Of a stretch of 64,000 nt of DNA, positions 52,811-61,500 are shown piece by piece. How positions within the stretch are numbered: the stretch's first letter is position 1; each line of letters begins with the position of its first letter. Made by a program: the position numbers and the translations under genes. The notes below the pieces were generated by a model. The model was not told where the DNA came from, did not search any database, and worked only from the letters and a program-made list of their open reading frames with translations. Origin of the DNA: Prevotella scopos JCM 17725 (GTDB taxonomy: Bacteria; Bacteroidota; Bacteroidia; Bacteroidales; Bacteroidaceae); NCBI RefSeq assembly GCF_018127785.1, contig NZ_CP072390.1, positions 992,001 to 1,056,000 of the forward strand, given 5' to 3'.

Positions 52811-53809
52811 ATGAACAAAAAGTTTCAAAACATCTTCTTTATATTTGGTATGGTTGTGCTCTGTATTATGGTGTACAACCTTGACTTTGCTGATACATGG
52901 CAGAAGATTCAGCATGCTGGCTACTGGTTCTTCGCTGTTGTAATACTATGGGCTTTCTTATATATCTTCAATACCGCTGCTTGGTATACGATTATACGTA
53001 GCCAAACCCAAGACATAAAAGAACGAAAGAAAGTTTCATTTCTTTGGCTATATAAGGTAACAGTATCTGGATTTGCACTTAATTATGCAACACCTGGCGG
53101 ATTAATGGGCGGTGAACCATACAGGATTATGGAACTAACCCCAAAGATTGGAACTGAACGTGCAACATCATCTGTTGTTCTTTATGCCATGACGCATATC
53201 TTTAGTCATTTTTGGTTTTGGCTTATTTCCATTTTCCTTTATATCTTAACGCAGCCAGTCAATCTACCGATGGGCATAATGTTAGCGGTGATCTTTGTGT
53301 TCTGTACATCTGCAATCTGGTTTTTCCTCACTGGATACAAGAAAGGTTTGGCTGTTCGTATGATGAACCTTGTTCGTCATATTCCATTTGTTAAACGGTG
53401 GGCAGAGCCTTTTGTAGCAAGCCATAAGGAAGAACTCGACAGAATTGATTCACAAATAGCATCACTTCATAATCAGAATCCACGCACCTTCTTCACAGTC
53501 GTTCTCCTTGAATTATCGTGCAGAATTTGTAGTGCATTGGAGATATTCTTCATCCTTTTAGTATTACTTCCGTCAGTCAATTATCTTGATTGTGTTCTCA
53601 TCCTTGCCTTCACCTCTCTCTTTGCCAATATGCTCTTCTTCATTCCTCTTCAATTAGGTGGTCGTGAAGGTGGCTTCCTGATGTCAGTAAAAGGTTTAGG
53701 ACTTTCGCTCGAAGCAGGTATCTTCGTTGCCTTACTTGTTCGTGTCCGCGAGCTTATTTGGACTGCGATAGGCTTATTATTAATCAAACTGGATAAGAAG
53801 AAAAAATAA
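52811..53809 (+). CDS. Flippase-like membrane protein (LPG synthase TM region / AglD family)
   Basis: A 332-residue integral membrane protein with about eight helices. FALNYATPGGLMGGEPYRI near residue 90 is the conserved PGGxxGGExxR-type motif of the lysylphosphatidylglycerol synthase transmembrane region, and PLQLGGREGGF near 278 is the second block. Proteins of this family that lack the synthase domain are thought to flip or transfer lipids. There is no second domain here. It lies between pdxA and the sigma-54 activator. The substrate is unknown. Confidence 0.85.
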   Translation: MNKKFQNIFFIFGMVVLCIMVYNLDFADTWQKIQHAGYWFFAVVILWAFLYIFNTAAWYTIIRSQTQDIKERKKVSFLWLYKVTVSGFALNYATPGGLMGGEPYRIMELTPKIGTERATSSVVLYAMTHIFSHFWFWLISIFLYILTQPVNLPMGIMLAVIFVFCTSAIWFFLTGYKKGLAVRMMNLVRHIPFVKRWAEPFVASHKEELDRIDSQIASLHNQNPRTFFTVVLLELSCRICSALEIFFILLVLLPSVNYLDCVLILAFTSLFANMLFFIPLQLGGREGGFLMSVKGLGLSLEAGIFVALLVRVRELIWTAIGLLLIKLDKKKK

Positions 53810-53934
53810 GTAATCTACACTCGTTCGTTTTATACACTGCAATCTATTATCACAAAAAGAACCAAGCAAGTTAATTCAATCCTCTGAGTATTACAAAGGA
53901 AAGACCGGAAGAAAGTTGTTAAAGTCTGCCAAAA

Positions 53935-53967
53935 TTGCAGTTTTCCCGAATTAAATAGGTAAATTTG
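53935..53967 (+). promoter_or_regulatory. Promoter of the sigma-54 activator gene
   Basis: TTG at 53935-53937, 22 bp, TAAATTTG at 53960-53967. The ATG is at 53976, only 8 bases later, so the transcript would have almost no leader. Confidence 0.5.
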
Positions 53968-53975
53968 TCAGTTAA

Positions 53976-55217
53976 ATGGATACAACAGAATTACAGAGAA
54001 CAAAACAACGATATAACATTGTTGGCAATAGCGATGGACTCAATCGCGCTTTGGATGTCGCCCTACAGGTAGCACCCACAGATTTATCTGTGCTTATCAT
54101 CGGTGAGAGTGGTGTCGGCAAGGAGATTATCCCTCGTGTCATTCACGACAACTCTCCACGCCGCCGCGAGAAATACTTTGCTATTAACTGCGGTTCTATA
54201 CCAGAAGGTACCATTGATAGTGAACTTTTCGGTCATGAGAAGGGTTCATTTACGGGAGCTATTGGTGAGAGTGAGGGTTATTTCGGTATAGCCAACAAGG
54301 GTACAATCTTCCTCGATGAGGTAGGAGAGCTACCAATAGCAACACAGGCTCGACTGCTTCGTGTGCTTGAGACAGGTGAATACATCCGTGTTGGAGGACA
54401 AGAAATCCGCAAGACTGATGTGCGTATTGTCGCTGCTACCAACGTAAATATGCGTAAGGCTATCAGCGAAGGTAAGTTCCGTGAGGATTTATACTATCGT
54501 CTCAATACAATCCCTATTCAAATGCCTCCGCTCCGTGATCGTGGTGAGGATATTATTCTTCTCTTTCGTCTCTTTGCGATGCAAATGGCTGAAAAGTATC
54601 GCCTCCCAAAGATTACGCTTACTGAAGAGGCTCGCCAGATTCTGTTGCAATACAAATGGCCAGGTAATGTTCGCCAATTAAAGAACATCACCGAACAGAT
54701 GTCTGTACTTAGTGAGAAACGTGAGATTGACGCAAATACATTGTTGCACTTTATTCCACGCGATCAGGACAGCACCGAGTTAGCAACAATACAAAGCAAT
54801 GGTTCGCACAGCTATGAGAGTGAACGTGAAGTTCTCTACAAGATTCTCTATGACTTGAAAGGTAATGTTAGCGACCTACGTCGTGAACTCAATTCCGTTC
54901 GAAAGCAGTTAGAAGAAGGCAGACAACTCAATGGCGCAAGCGGTTTCCAACCAGCTCAGACGACAGTTTCTAATCTGCCTGCTACGCCTAACAAACAAGC
55001 CATTACCTCAACAGGCACCATTGAACAAGCGGAAGATGCAGAAGCAGAAGAGATTTCTGAACCAGAGACGCTCAACCTGAATGACATTGGAAAGCAACTC
55101 GTTGAGAAAGCTTTAGAGCGTAACCATGGTAATAGGAAGAAGGCTGCACTGGAACTTGGCATCAGCGACCGCACACTCTACCGCCGCATCAGACAATACG
55201 GATTAGACAAAGATTAA
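53976..55217 (+). CDS. Sigma-54-dependent transcriptional activator without a receiver domain
   Basis: A 413-residue regulator. The AAA+ domain has LIIGESGVGKEIIPRVIHD near residue 40 (Walker A), EKGSFTGAIGES near 87 (the GAFTGA loop, here GSFTGA), GTIFLDEVGEL near 107 (Walker B) and FREDLYYRLNTIPI near 167. The C-terminal Fis-type helix-turn-helix is NHGNRKKAALELGISDRTLY near 388. There is no N-terminal receiver or sensor, so it may be active without phosphorylation. A Gln- and Glu-rich linker (residues 300-370) joins the two domains. Its targets are unknown. Confidence 0.93.
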   Translation: MDTTELQRTKQRYNIVGNSDGLNRALDVALQVAPTDLSVLIIGESGVGKEIIPRVIHDNSPRRREKYFAINCGSIPEGTIDSELFGHEKGSFTGAIGESEGYFGIANKGTIFLDEVGELPIATQARLLRVLETGEYIRVGGQEIRKTDVRIVAATNVNMRKAISEGKFREDLYYRLNTIPIQMPPLRDRGEDIILLFRLFAMQMAEKYRLPKITLTEEARQILLQYKWPGNVRQLKNITEQMSVLSEKREIDANTLLHFIPRDQDSTELATIQSNGSHSYESEREVLYKILYDLKGNVSDLRRELNSVRKQLEEGRQLNGASGFQPAQTTVSNLPATPNKQAITSTGTIEQAEDAEAEEISEPETLNLNDIGKQLVEKALERNHGNRKKAALELGISDRTLYRRIRQYGLDKD

Positions 55218-55256
55218 GAAATAGTTACGGAAAGGGTTCTACCCTCTTAGAAAACA

Positions 55257-55793
55257 ATGAAGATAGGAAAGAAATTCACATCTATCCACCCACTAACATG
55301 GGGTGTAATAGTAATCTGCTTGCTTTTGTTAGCAGCTTGCAGTGTATCCTATAAATTTAATGGTGCAAGTATTGATTACAGCAAGGTACACACCATTCAG
55401 ATTGCCGATTTCCCTATTCGCTCAACATACGTGTGGGGACCAATGGGCCCAATGTTTAACAACCAACTGAAAGATGTCTTCGCTAATCACACACGCCTAC
55501 AGCAAGTAAAACGTAATGGTGATTTGAAAATAGAAGGCGAAATCACACAGTATCAGCAACGTAACAAGAGTGTATCGAGTGAAGGTTACTCTGCGCAGAC
55601 AGAACTTTCTATCACCGTTAACGTACGCTTCACAAACAATACAAATCACAATGAGGACTTTGAGCGCCAGTTCACAGCTTCAGCAAGTTATGAAACAGTC
55701 CGTAGTTTGAATTCTGTACAAGAAGAGCTTGTCACTCAGATGGTGAAAGACCTTACTGACCAGATATTCAACGCAACGGTTGCAAACTGGTAA
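55257..55793 (+). CDS. lptE: LPS-assembly lipoprotein LptE
   Basis: A 178-residue lipoprotein that plugs the LptD barrel in the outer membrane during LPS assembly. The N-terminal WGVIVICLLLLAACSVSYKF contains a lipobox with Cys at about residue 28, followed by GASIDYSKVHTIQIADFP, the family opening. LKIEGEITQYQQRN near 101, then LSITVNVRFTNNTNHNEDF are the core strands. Length and pattern match Bacteroidetes LptE. It follows the sigma-54 activator by 39 bp. Confidence 0.9.
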   Translation: MKIGKKFTSIHPLTWGVIVICLLLLAACSVSYKFNGASIDYSKVHTIQIADFPIRSTYVWGPMGPMFNNQLKDVFANHTRLQQVKRNGDLKIEGEITQYQQRNKSVSSEGYSAQTELSITVNVRFTNNTNHNEDFERQFTASASYETVRSLNSVQEELVTQMVKDLTDQIFNATVANW

Positions 55794-55864
55794 GTCTATC
55801 AAATCATCACTTTCATTCCATTGACTATTATTCTTAACACCCTCTCATAAACAACCATCGCCCT

Positions 55865-56635
55865 ATGGATATAGCCAATCTTATTAACCATCCGGAGAAT
55901 CTAAACAAGGAGACCCTATACGATCTCCGGAGTATGCTTGCGCTTTATCCATATTATCAGCCTGCTCGTATCCTGTTGTTGCAGAATCTCTTTCTGCTCC
56001 ACGACCCTACTTTTGACGACGAGTTAAGACGTGCTGCAGTATATATATCTGACCGCCATATCCTCTTCAAACTCGTTGAGGAAGCCCATTATCAGCTGAC
56101 TCCACAACAAAGAAAAGCTGAAGAGCAAGCAACGATTCTCAACAACCATGCTGTTGCTAAACAAGAGCAAGATCGTACAACATCGCTTATCGATACCTTC
56201 TTGGATCAGATTCCAGAGGAGGAAGAGTTAGTACAAGAAACAGAAGGAAAACGCAAGCCAACACCTGCTGATGCAACTGTGGATTACGTTGCTTATCTAT
56301 TGGAGAGCGAAAGCAAGCAAAATGAGGATGTTACTCCACAATTGAGAGGGCAAGAACTTATCGATGACTTTATCTTCAATGAAGGAGGTAAAATCACTCT
56401 ACAGGAAGAAACAGAATACGAACCAGAGGAACACGACCACAATGAAACAGCTGAAAATGAAGATACTGGCTACTTCACAGAGACATTAGCAAGAATTTAT
56501 ATAAAACAAGGTCGATATGCTAAAGCATTAGAAATTATTAGGCGATTAAATTTGGTATATCCGAAAAAAAATCGTTACTTTGCAGACCAAATACGATTTT
56601 TGGAGAAATTGATAATAAATAACAATAAAAAATAA
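55865..56635 (+). CDS. Tetratricopeptide-like Bacteroidales protein of unknown function
   Basis: A 256-residue soluble protein with no signal peptide. LNKETLYDLRSMLALYPYYQ, then PARILLLQNLFLLHDP at residues 13-48 look like two TPR-like helices, a middle part (residues 90-190) is rich in Glu and Gln and probably unstructured, and TETLARIYIKQGRYAKALEI near 212 is a clear TPR motif. Its place between lptE and secG is seen in other Bacteroidales as I recall. The protein may have a role in envelope assembly, which is inferred from position. Confidence 0.75.
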   Translation: MDIANLINHPENLNKETLYDLRSMLALYPYYQPARILLLQNLFLLHDPTFDDELRRAAVYISDRHILFKLVEEAHYQLTPQQRKAEEQATILNNHAVAKQEQDRTTSLIDTFLDQIPEEEELVQETEGKRKPTPADATVDYVAYLLESESKQNEDVTPQLRGQELIDDFIFNEGGKITLQEETEYEPEEHDHNETAENEDTGYFTETLARIYIKQGRYAKALEIIRRLNLVYPKKNRYFADQIRFLEKLIINNNKK

Positions 56636-56644
56636 GACAAGAAA

Positions 56645-57034
56645 ATGTACACGTTATTCGTAATCCTTATCGTGATTGCAGCACTCTTGATGATTGGCGT
56701 CGTTCTGATTCAAGAATCAAAGGGCGGTGGTCTTTCATCAAACTTCTCATCATCTAATGCTATCATGGGTGTTCGCAAGACTACAGACTTCGTAGAAAAG
56801 ACTACTTGGGGCTTAGCTATCGCAATGGTTATTCTCAGCGTAGCTAGTGCTTACGTTGCACCTTCAGCACCAACAGATGAAAGTGTAATTGAGAATGCTG
56901 CAACACAACAAGACAATACAACAAACCCTAACAACTTGCCTAACTTCGGTGCAAGCCAGCAAAAGCAGGCTGCTCCAGCAGCAAAGGCACCAGTGGCACC
57001 TGCTACTCAAACACCAGCTGCACCAGCAAAATAA
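56645..57034 (+). CDS. secG: Preprotein translocase subunit SecG
   Basis: A 129-residue accessory subunit of the SecYEG protein channel. The two membrane helices are at residues 1-21 (MYTLFVILIVIAALLMIGVV) and about 55-73, linked by QESKGGGLSSNFSSSNAIMG, which carries the conserved KGGGL block. The C-terminal tail (80-129) is rich in Ala, Gln and Pro and longer than in Enterobacteria. It is followed by a nested hairpin and tRNA-His. Confidence 0.95.
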   Translation: MYTLFVILIVIAALLMIGVVLIQESKGGGLSSNFSSSNAIMGVRKTTDFVEKTTWGLAIAMVILSVASAYVAPSAPTDESVIENAATQQDNTTNPNNLPNFGASQQKQAAPAAKAPVAPATQTPAAPAK

Positions 57035-57051
57035 AGGGTTTTGATAAAAAA

Positions 57052-57090
57052 GTACGGGAAATATTTGGTCAGTCCAAATAAAACCCGTAC
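57052..57090. other. Nested hairpin that overlaps the tRNA-His promoter
   Basis: GTACGGG (57052-57058) pairs with CCCGTAC (57084-57090) and, inside, ATTTGG (57063-57068) pairs with CCAAAT (57074-57079). An alternative pairing is possible: GGGTTTT at 57036-57042 with AAAACCC at 57080-57086. The -33 TTTG and the first three bases of the -7 element of the tRNA promoter lie inside these stems. It follows secG by 17 bp. Confidence 0.65.
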
Positions 57091-57095
57091 CTTTG
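57064..57095 (+). promoter_or_regulatory. Promoter of tRNA-His
   Basis: TTTG at 57064-57067, 20 bp, TACCTTTG at 57088-57095, about 28 bp before the mature tRNA 5' end. Confidence 0.7.
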
Positions 57096-57123
57096 CACTC
57101 GCTAAAAAGAAATAGCCAATATG

Positions 57124-57197
57124 GTGGATGTAGTTCAGTTGGTTAGAGCGTCAGATTGTGGTTCTGAATGTCGTGGGTTCGAATCCCACCACCCACC
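57124..57197 (+). tRNA. tRNA-His (anticodon GTG)
   Basis: A full cloverleaf: acceptor GTGGATG with CACCCAC, D arm GTTCAGTTGGTTAGAGC, anticodon stem TCAGA/TCTGA with loop TTGTGGT (anticodon GTG), T arm GTGGG-TTCGAAT-CCCAC and discriminator C. A G at 57123 serves as the G-1 typical of tRNA-His. CCA is not encoded. One acceptor pair is A-C instead of a Watson-Crick pair. Confidence 0.97.
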
Positions 57198-57211
57198 CTT
57201 CTTAAATTAAG

Positions 57212-57241
57212 CGGAAATCTTTAATAGATTTCCGTTTTTTC
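57212..57241 (+). terminator. Intrinsic terminator of tRNA-His
   Basis: CGGAAATCT pairs exactly with AGATTTCCG around TTAAT, followed by T6C. Confidence 0.9.
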
Positions 57242-57470
57242 TTTTATATGCTTAATAAGCATTGGTACTAAAACTAAGATTAGTGGTTTTGTTGTCTAAT
57301 AACCGACTTAAGCAAAACAAAAACACTCTCTCCCATCATCATATTCCCATAAATAAGACCATCAAATACTTAGAGAATATGGTTAGTCTAATATTTAGCG
57401 CAGTAAAGACTCCCTAACAAGAGAAGCTATTACACATATTACAAGAATATTTTTATTTTTATTTTTGTTT
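57242..57470. other. Gene-free spacer
   Basis: Nothing I can assign in this AT-rich stretch between the tRNA terminator and the dispersed element. Confidence 0.5.
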
Positions 57471-57550
57471 GCTGTCATTTTTAACATTTCATGTAACCTT
57501 ACTGATAATTAATTAGTTAGATAACGACATCGAATGATAGTAGTGACAGC
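57471..57550. repeat. Dispersed 80-bp element with CTGTCA/TGACAG ends (copy 3)
   Basis: It begins GCTGTCATTTTTAACATTTC and ends ATGATAGTAGTGACAGC. This is the forward version of the sequence seen inverted at 34286-34364 and, more diverged, at 4225-4303. The outer 7 bases GCTGTCA and TGACAGC are exact inverted copies. Confidence 0.75.
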
Positions 57551-57904
57551 AAATTTAAAACCACCTGGAAACAAAGAAATAGACTCACCCCCACTCTCAC
57601 CTCGAAACAACGGGCACTACCCTATGGGATAAAAGGAAGAAGAACACATAGATTGAAAACGTCCGATTAGGCAGATTAAGCCCCTTATCATGTGCCATAC
57701 AATAGAACTCAAAGAAACTTCTTATCCACAAAATACCCTCATTCCATTTCTTCTTGACAAATGTCTACACATCACTTATAAACATAATCAATACCCTTTC
57801 TTATAACTACCGAGAACCTTAAAACCTTCTTTTTAATGTTCGCCTCCATAATCTATCATCACATCCTTCCTTCCACTGAACACAAAGAAATGAGATAATA
57901 TTCA
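57551..57904. other. Gene-free spacer with one DnaA-box 9-mer
   Basis: A single TTATCCACA occurs at 57722-57730. Otherwise I see no gene, repeat or promoter here. Confidence 0.4.
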
Positions 57905-57932
57905 TTTGTTTACTAATTATTTCCTATATTTG
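57905..57932 (+). promoter_or_regulatory. Promoter of the DUF4132 unit
   Basis: TTTG at 57905-57908, a 16-bp spacer and TATATTTG at 57925-57932, 26 bp before the ATG at 57959. The spacer is shorter than the usual 19-20 bp. Confidence 0.55.
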
Positions 57933-57958
57933 CAAAGGGAAAGAAACACCTAAACAAA

Positions 57959-58363
57959 ATGGAAGTACACATTGTAAAAAAGAAATTGGGGAGTAGAAAG
58001 GAATTAGACAGGTACCCTATAGAGATTGATGATACCGTCAATACGCTCGAAGCCCTACTCTACACCTTGAACCAACAAGGTCTGACAGAAGCCCAGACTC
58101 CGAAAGAGAACCATGCTTTATCCGACAGTGAAATTGCCGAACAGGCTGAGGAAGGACGCATCCGCTTTGCTGAGAACTATGGTGAAAACCATGACACGCT
58201 TGAAAAAGCAATACAACGAACGAGGCAGGCATACGACGACAGCCTCTTTAGAGTATTCATTAACGGTGAAGAAATAACAACGTGGGATACTCCCATCAAG
58301 CTTTGTCAAGGAGCAGAGATTGTCATTATCAGACTCACCATGCTCACAGGACTTTATTTCTAA
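57959..58363 (+). CDS. Small partner protein of the DUF4132 gene, unknown function
   Basis: A 134-residue soluble protein. The N-terminal part (residues 1-45) is EVHIVKKKLGSRKELDRYPI, then EIDDTVNTLEALL; a charged helical middle holds RIRFAENYGENHDTLEKAI; the last 40 residues read LFRVFINGEEITTWDTPIKL, then CQGAEIVIIRLTMLTGLYF, which looks like a small beta-grasp-like module with an embedded Gly-x-Glu turn. Its promoter is directly upstream and the DUF4132 gene follows after 142 bp. Small proteins with this ending are, as I recall, found before DUF4132 genes in other Bacteroidales. A role as a partner or modifier is a guess. Confidence 0.7.
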   Translation: MEVHIVKKKLGSRKELDRYPIEIDDTVNTLEALLYTLNQQGLTEAQTPKENHALSDSEIAEQAEEGRIRFAENYGENHDTLEKAIQRTRQAYDDSLFRVFINGEEITTWDTPIKLCQGAEIVIIRLTMLTGLYF

Positions 58364-58505
58364 GACAACCTCTTAGAAGTTCCGCTTACAAGGGCAAACT
58401 CTTAGTTTCGGCCAAAATCCATCAGTTCACAACCCCTTTCGGTTAGAAATATCACATTGACTATGAAGGATTTATCATCTGAAAACCTACTAAAAAGAAT
58501 AAGAT

Positions 58506-61500
58506 ATGAAAACAAAGCAAGAACTACAGGAACACTGTAAGCTGTATATTGAAAACATCAACTTATCTAAATGCAATATATGGGAGGAGAAACTTGTAAA
58601 AAGCTGCAGGGAGGATAACTATCAATTCGGCAACTATCTGAATATTTTTTATAATCCAATCACTGAGGAAAATTTCTCTTTTCAAACAATAGAAGAACTC
58701 CTTTCCACAGGCGCAAACCTCCCTCACATTCTTCCCAAAGACTTTTCCGAACTCTTAGAAACGCATCTGAGACAACTCAAAGACCTCTCCCATACGAAAG
58801 GAATCTATCGCATAGACGTAAGAGGCGACCTCGACTTAATGGAGATAGCATCTGACATATCAGACATAATGCGAACCTTCTTTGCCACAGCTGCCTATGG
58901 ACTCACTATTGACGAGCTCATCCGTGGCCAGTACCCAGATGTTACAAACTATTTCTTCTCATTCACTCCAGTCCTTACTGCTGCCATCCAACAAGGTAAA
59001 CCAGAGACTATCGAAGCCGTAAAAGAGGTGTTGACCAGTGAGAACAATGTCGGAATCCTCACAAAAAGTCTCATCACTGCCATAGAGTCTAATAACAATG
59101 AGGAGTTGCATACGCTTCTGCTCAACGTGTTGAGGGCTGCAAAACTACAAGAAGGTCTACGCCAAAGTATCGTAGAATGTGGTAATGAATATAGTCTGAC
59201 ATTCTATAAACGGATGCTAAAAGTCATTGCTGAAGAAGGACTCCTACGTTATAGCTCCGTTAGACGGTCTGTACAGACGTGGGCAGGAATAGGCTACGAG
59301 ACTGTTACCGACAAGGATATCAAAACCATCTTTGAGGGTATTTGCCTGTTCATGGACCACCCTGAGGAACGAGCAAAAGCCTATATGGGACAGAATGCAC
59401 TACTCGTTTATATCGCCTTATACACCGCTGGCGCTGAAGACTTCAATGTTGCACAACATGATGCCATACAGTTAATCAACAATGAAGCACCACTTCAGAA
59501 CCGTATTGCAGCCATCTACTATCTTGACCGTTCAAGTCATTTCAAAGTTACTGACCACTTCGAGTTCTTTGCAAAGCATCTGGATGATCCTTTCACAAAG
59601 GCTTTCTTCATACAACAATTAAGTTGTACAGCCAGGGAGGAGATGTATGAATATGGAAAGGTAAGCCGTGTTTCTGGAAAGAAACGTGAACTTTTTCAAC
59701 AGCTTTTTGATGAGATTGTGAGATGGGAGAAGGAAGTTAAGAATAATACAGACTTCACCTTCCAAGGCTTTGAATGGTTCAGAATCCGTCTTTCGCACGA
59801 GACCTTCATCAATGCTCTGTGGGTGTTTGCCTCCCAACTAAAGACCCAAGAGTGCATTGACCACATCCTTCTTGAAAAAATGCCTAACTGGAGCGTATCC
59901 TTTACCAGATATTATAGATATGGTCAAGACGATAATCGTAAAGAACCACTACGAGCTTTTATGCAGGACTATTACCCTTTAGGCAGTCCTGAAGCACGCC
60001 GCCAGTACCTTGCAAAGAATATCTTTAGCTACGAGAAGGAGGGCTTTGAATACCTCTTGACCTTCTTCTCCAAGGAAGATTTTACCACAGCTGATATCAA
60101 GGAGATAGAGAAGAAACTGAAATCCAAGGTTTCTGACACACGTAATAAGGCTGTGCACCTCCTTCTCACCTTACCTTACTCGCTGCTGAAAGCATCTTAC
60201 GAACGCTTGCAGACTACTAAAGGAGACTATATCCCAGCCGCTTTGACTGAGCTTAGGGAAGGCAGCAAACAGCTTACAAAGGACTTTGCTTCTACAAGTG
60301 AAGAGGCAAATACAATTGCTCCTACAACCTATCCCGGAGTAGAAGGTGGTTACGGTCTGTACAAGGTGGGAGACATTCCGACTATTAAGCTATCCGATCC
60401 TTTCTTGACAAAGAATGATTCGCAGTCATTCCTTGGCAAGCTATTTAATAAGATTACCGGTAAGAACCGTGCAGATGCAGGCTCTGTCTTTACCTACACC
60501 ATTGACGAACTGCGCAAGCTATACACCGAACTGGAAAAGATTATAGAGGACAATGCAGACAAGGAGTATAAGAACTATTGGGGAGGAACCCAAACAATTG
60601 GTGACAATTATCTTTCCTTTACGTCTGACGAGCATACCCTTGATACACTCCCTTATCCTGAACTCTGGAAAAGTTTTCTGGCAGATCATACTCTCAAGGA
60701 TGAAGATTTGTTGGGTATCTACTTAATGCTATTAGTACTTGAAGACAGCTATAGTACCGAATTCGTAGAACTTGATGCTGACAATTATCCATTCAAGAAC
60801 AAGAAAAGCATTGAAACGTGGAAGTATGGCAGCCACTTCCGACTCATCGTACAAGCATTGCTCAACGATTTAGAAAAGAAGACTCCTTCCCTACTTTTCT
60901 CTCAAGCCTACTCCATTCTGGCGTTGATATTCTTCCATTGTCCAACCAACAGATACACAAGGATTTCCAGTTACGGTTCAGATGATGATGAACACGTATT
61001 CAATAGCGAACTCTTCCAGACTGCAATGAGATACGCAAGAAACTGTTGGAGAAATGAAGAAGAGTTCAAACTCTTTGCAGATATGTCAATGGCAATGTAT
61101 GGGAAGTATGCGCCAATAGCCCGACTGGATAAGAACCTATACTATTCATACTATACAATCGATGCACTCATATTGTCGCGTTACAACCTTCAAGGTAAGC
61201 TGTCTGACGATGCCTTTATGGAGTTACTGCTGAATGACGAAGGAGAAGAACTACGTAATGCAGGAGATTATATCTATAATACACGAGGTCACCGACTTAC
61301 TTTACTATATGAAGATGAGAAGAATGTTGACACACGTTACGGCAAAGAGACTTACAAGAATCTGGAGAGAATCATCAATAAGATAGCTCAACACCTCTTC
61401 AAAGTTGAGATGACTCGCCTCAATGCACCGACAACAGCCTCTAATATCATCATCCGTATAAGTAACGCAATGGTACTTCAGGGTGCTGAATATATGGTTA

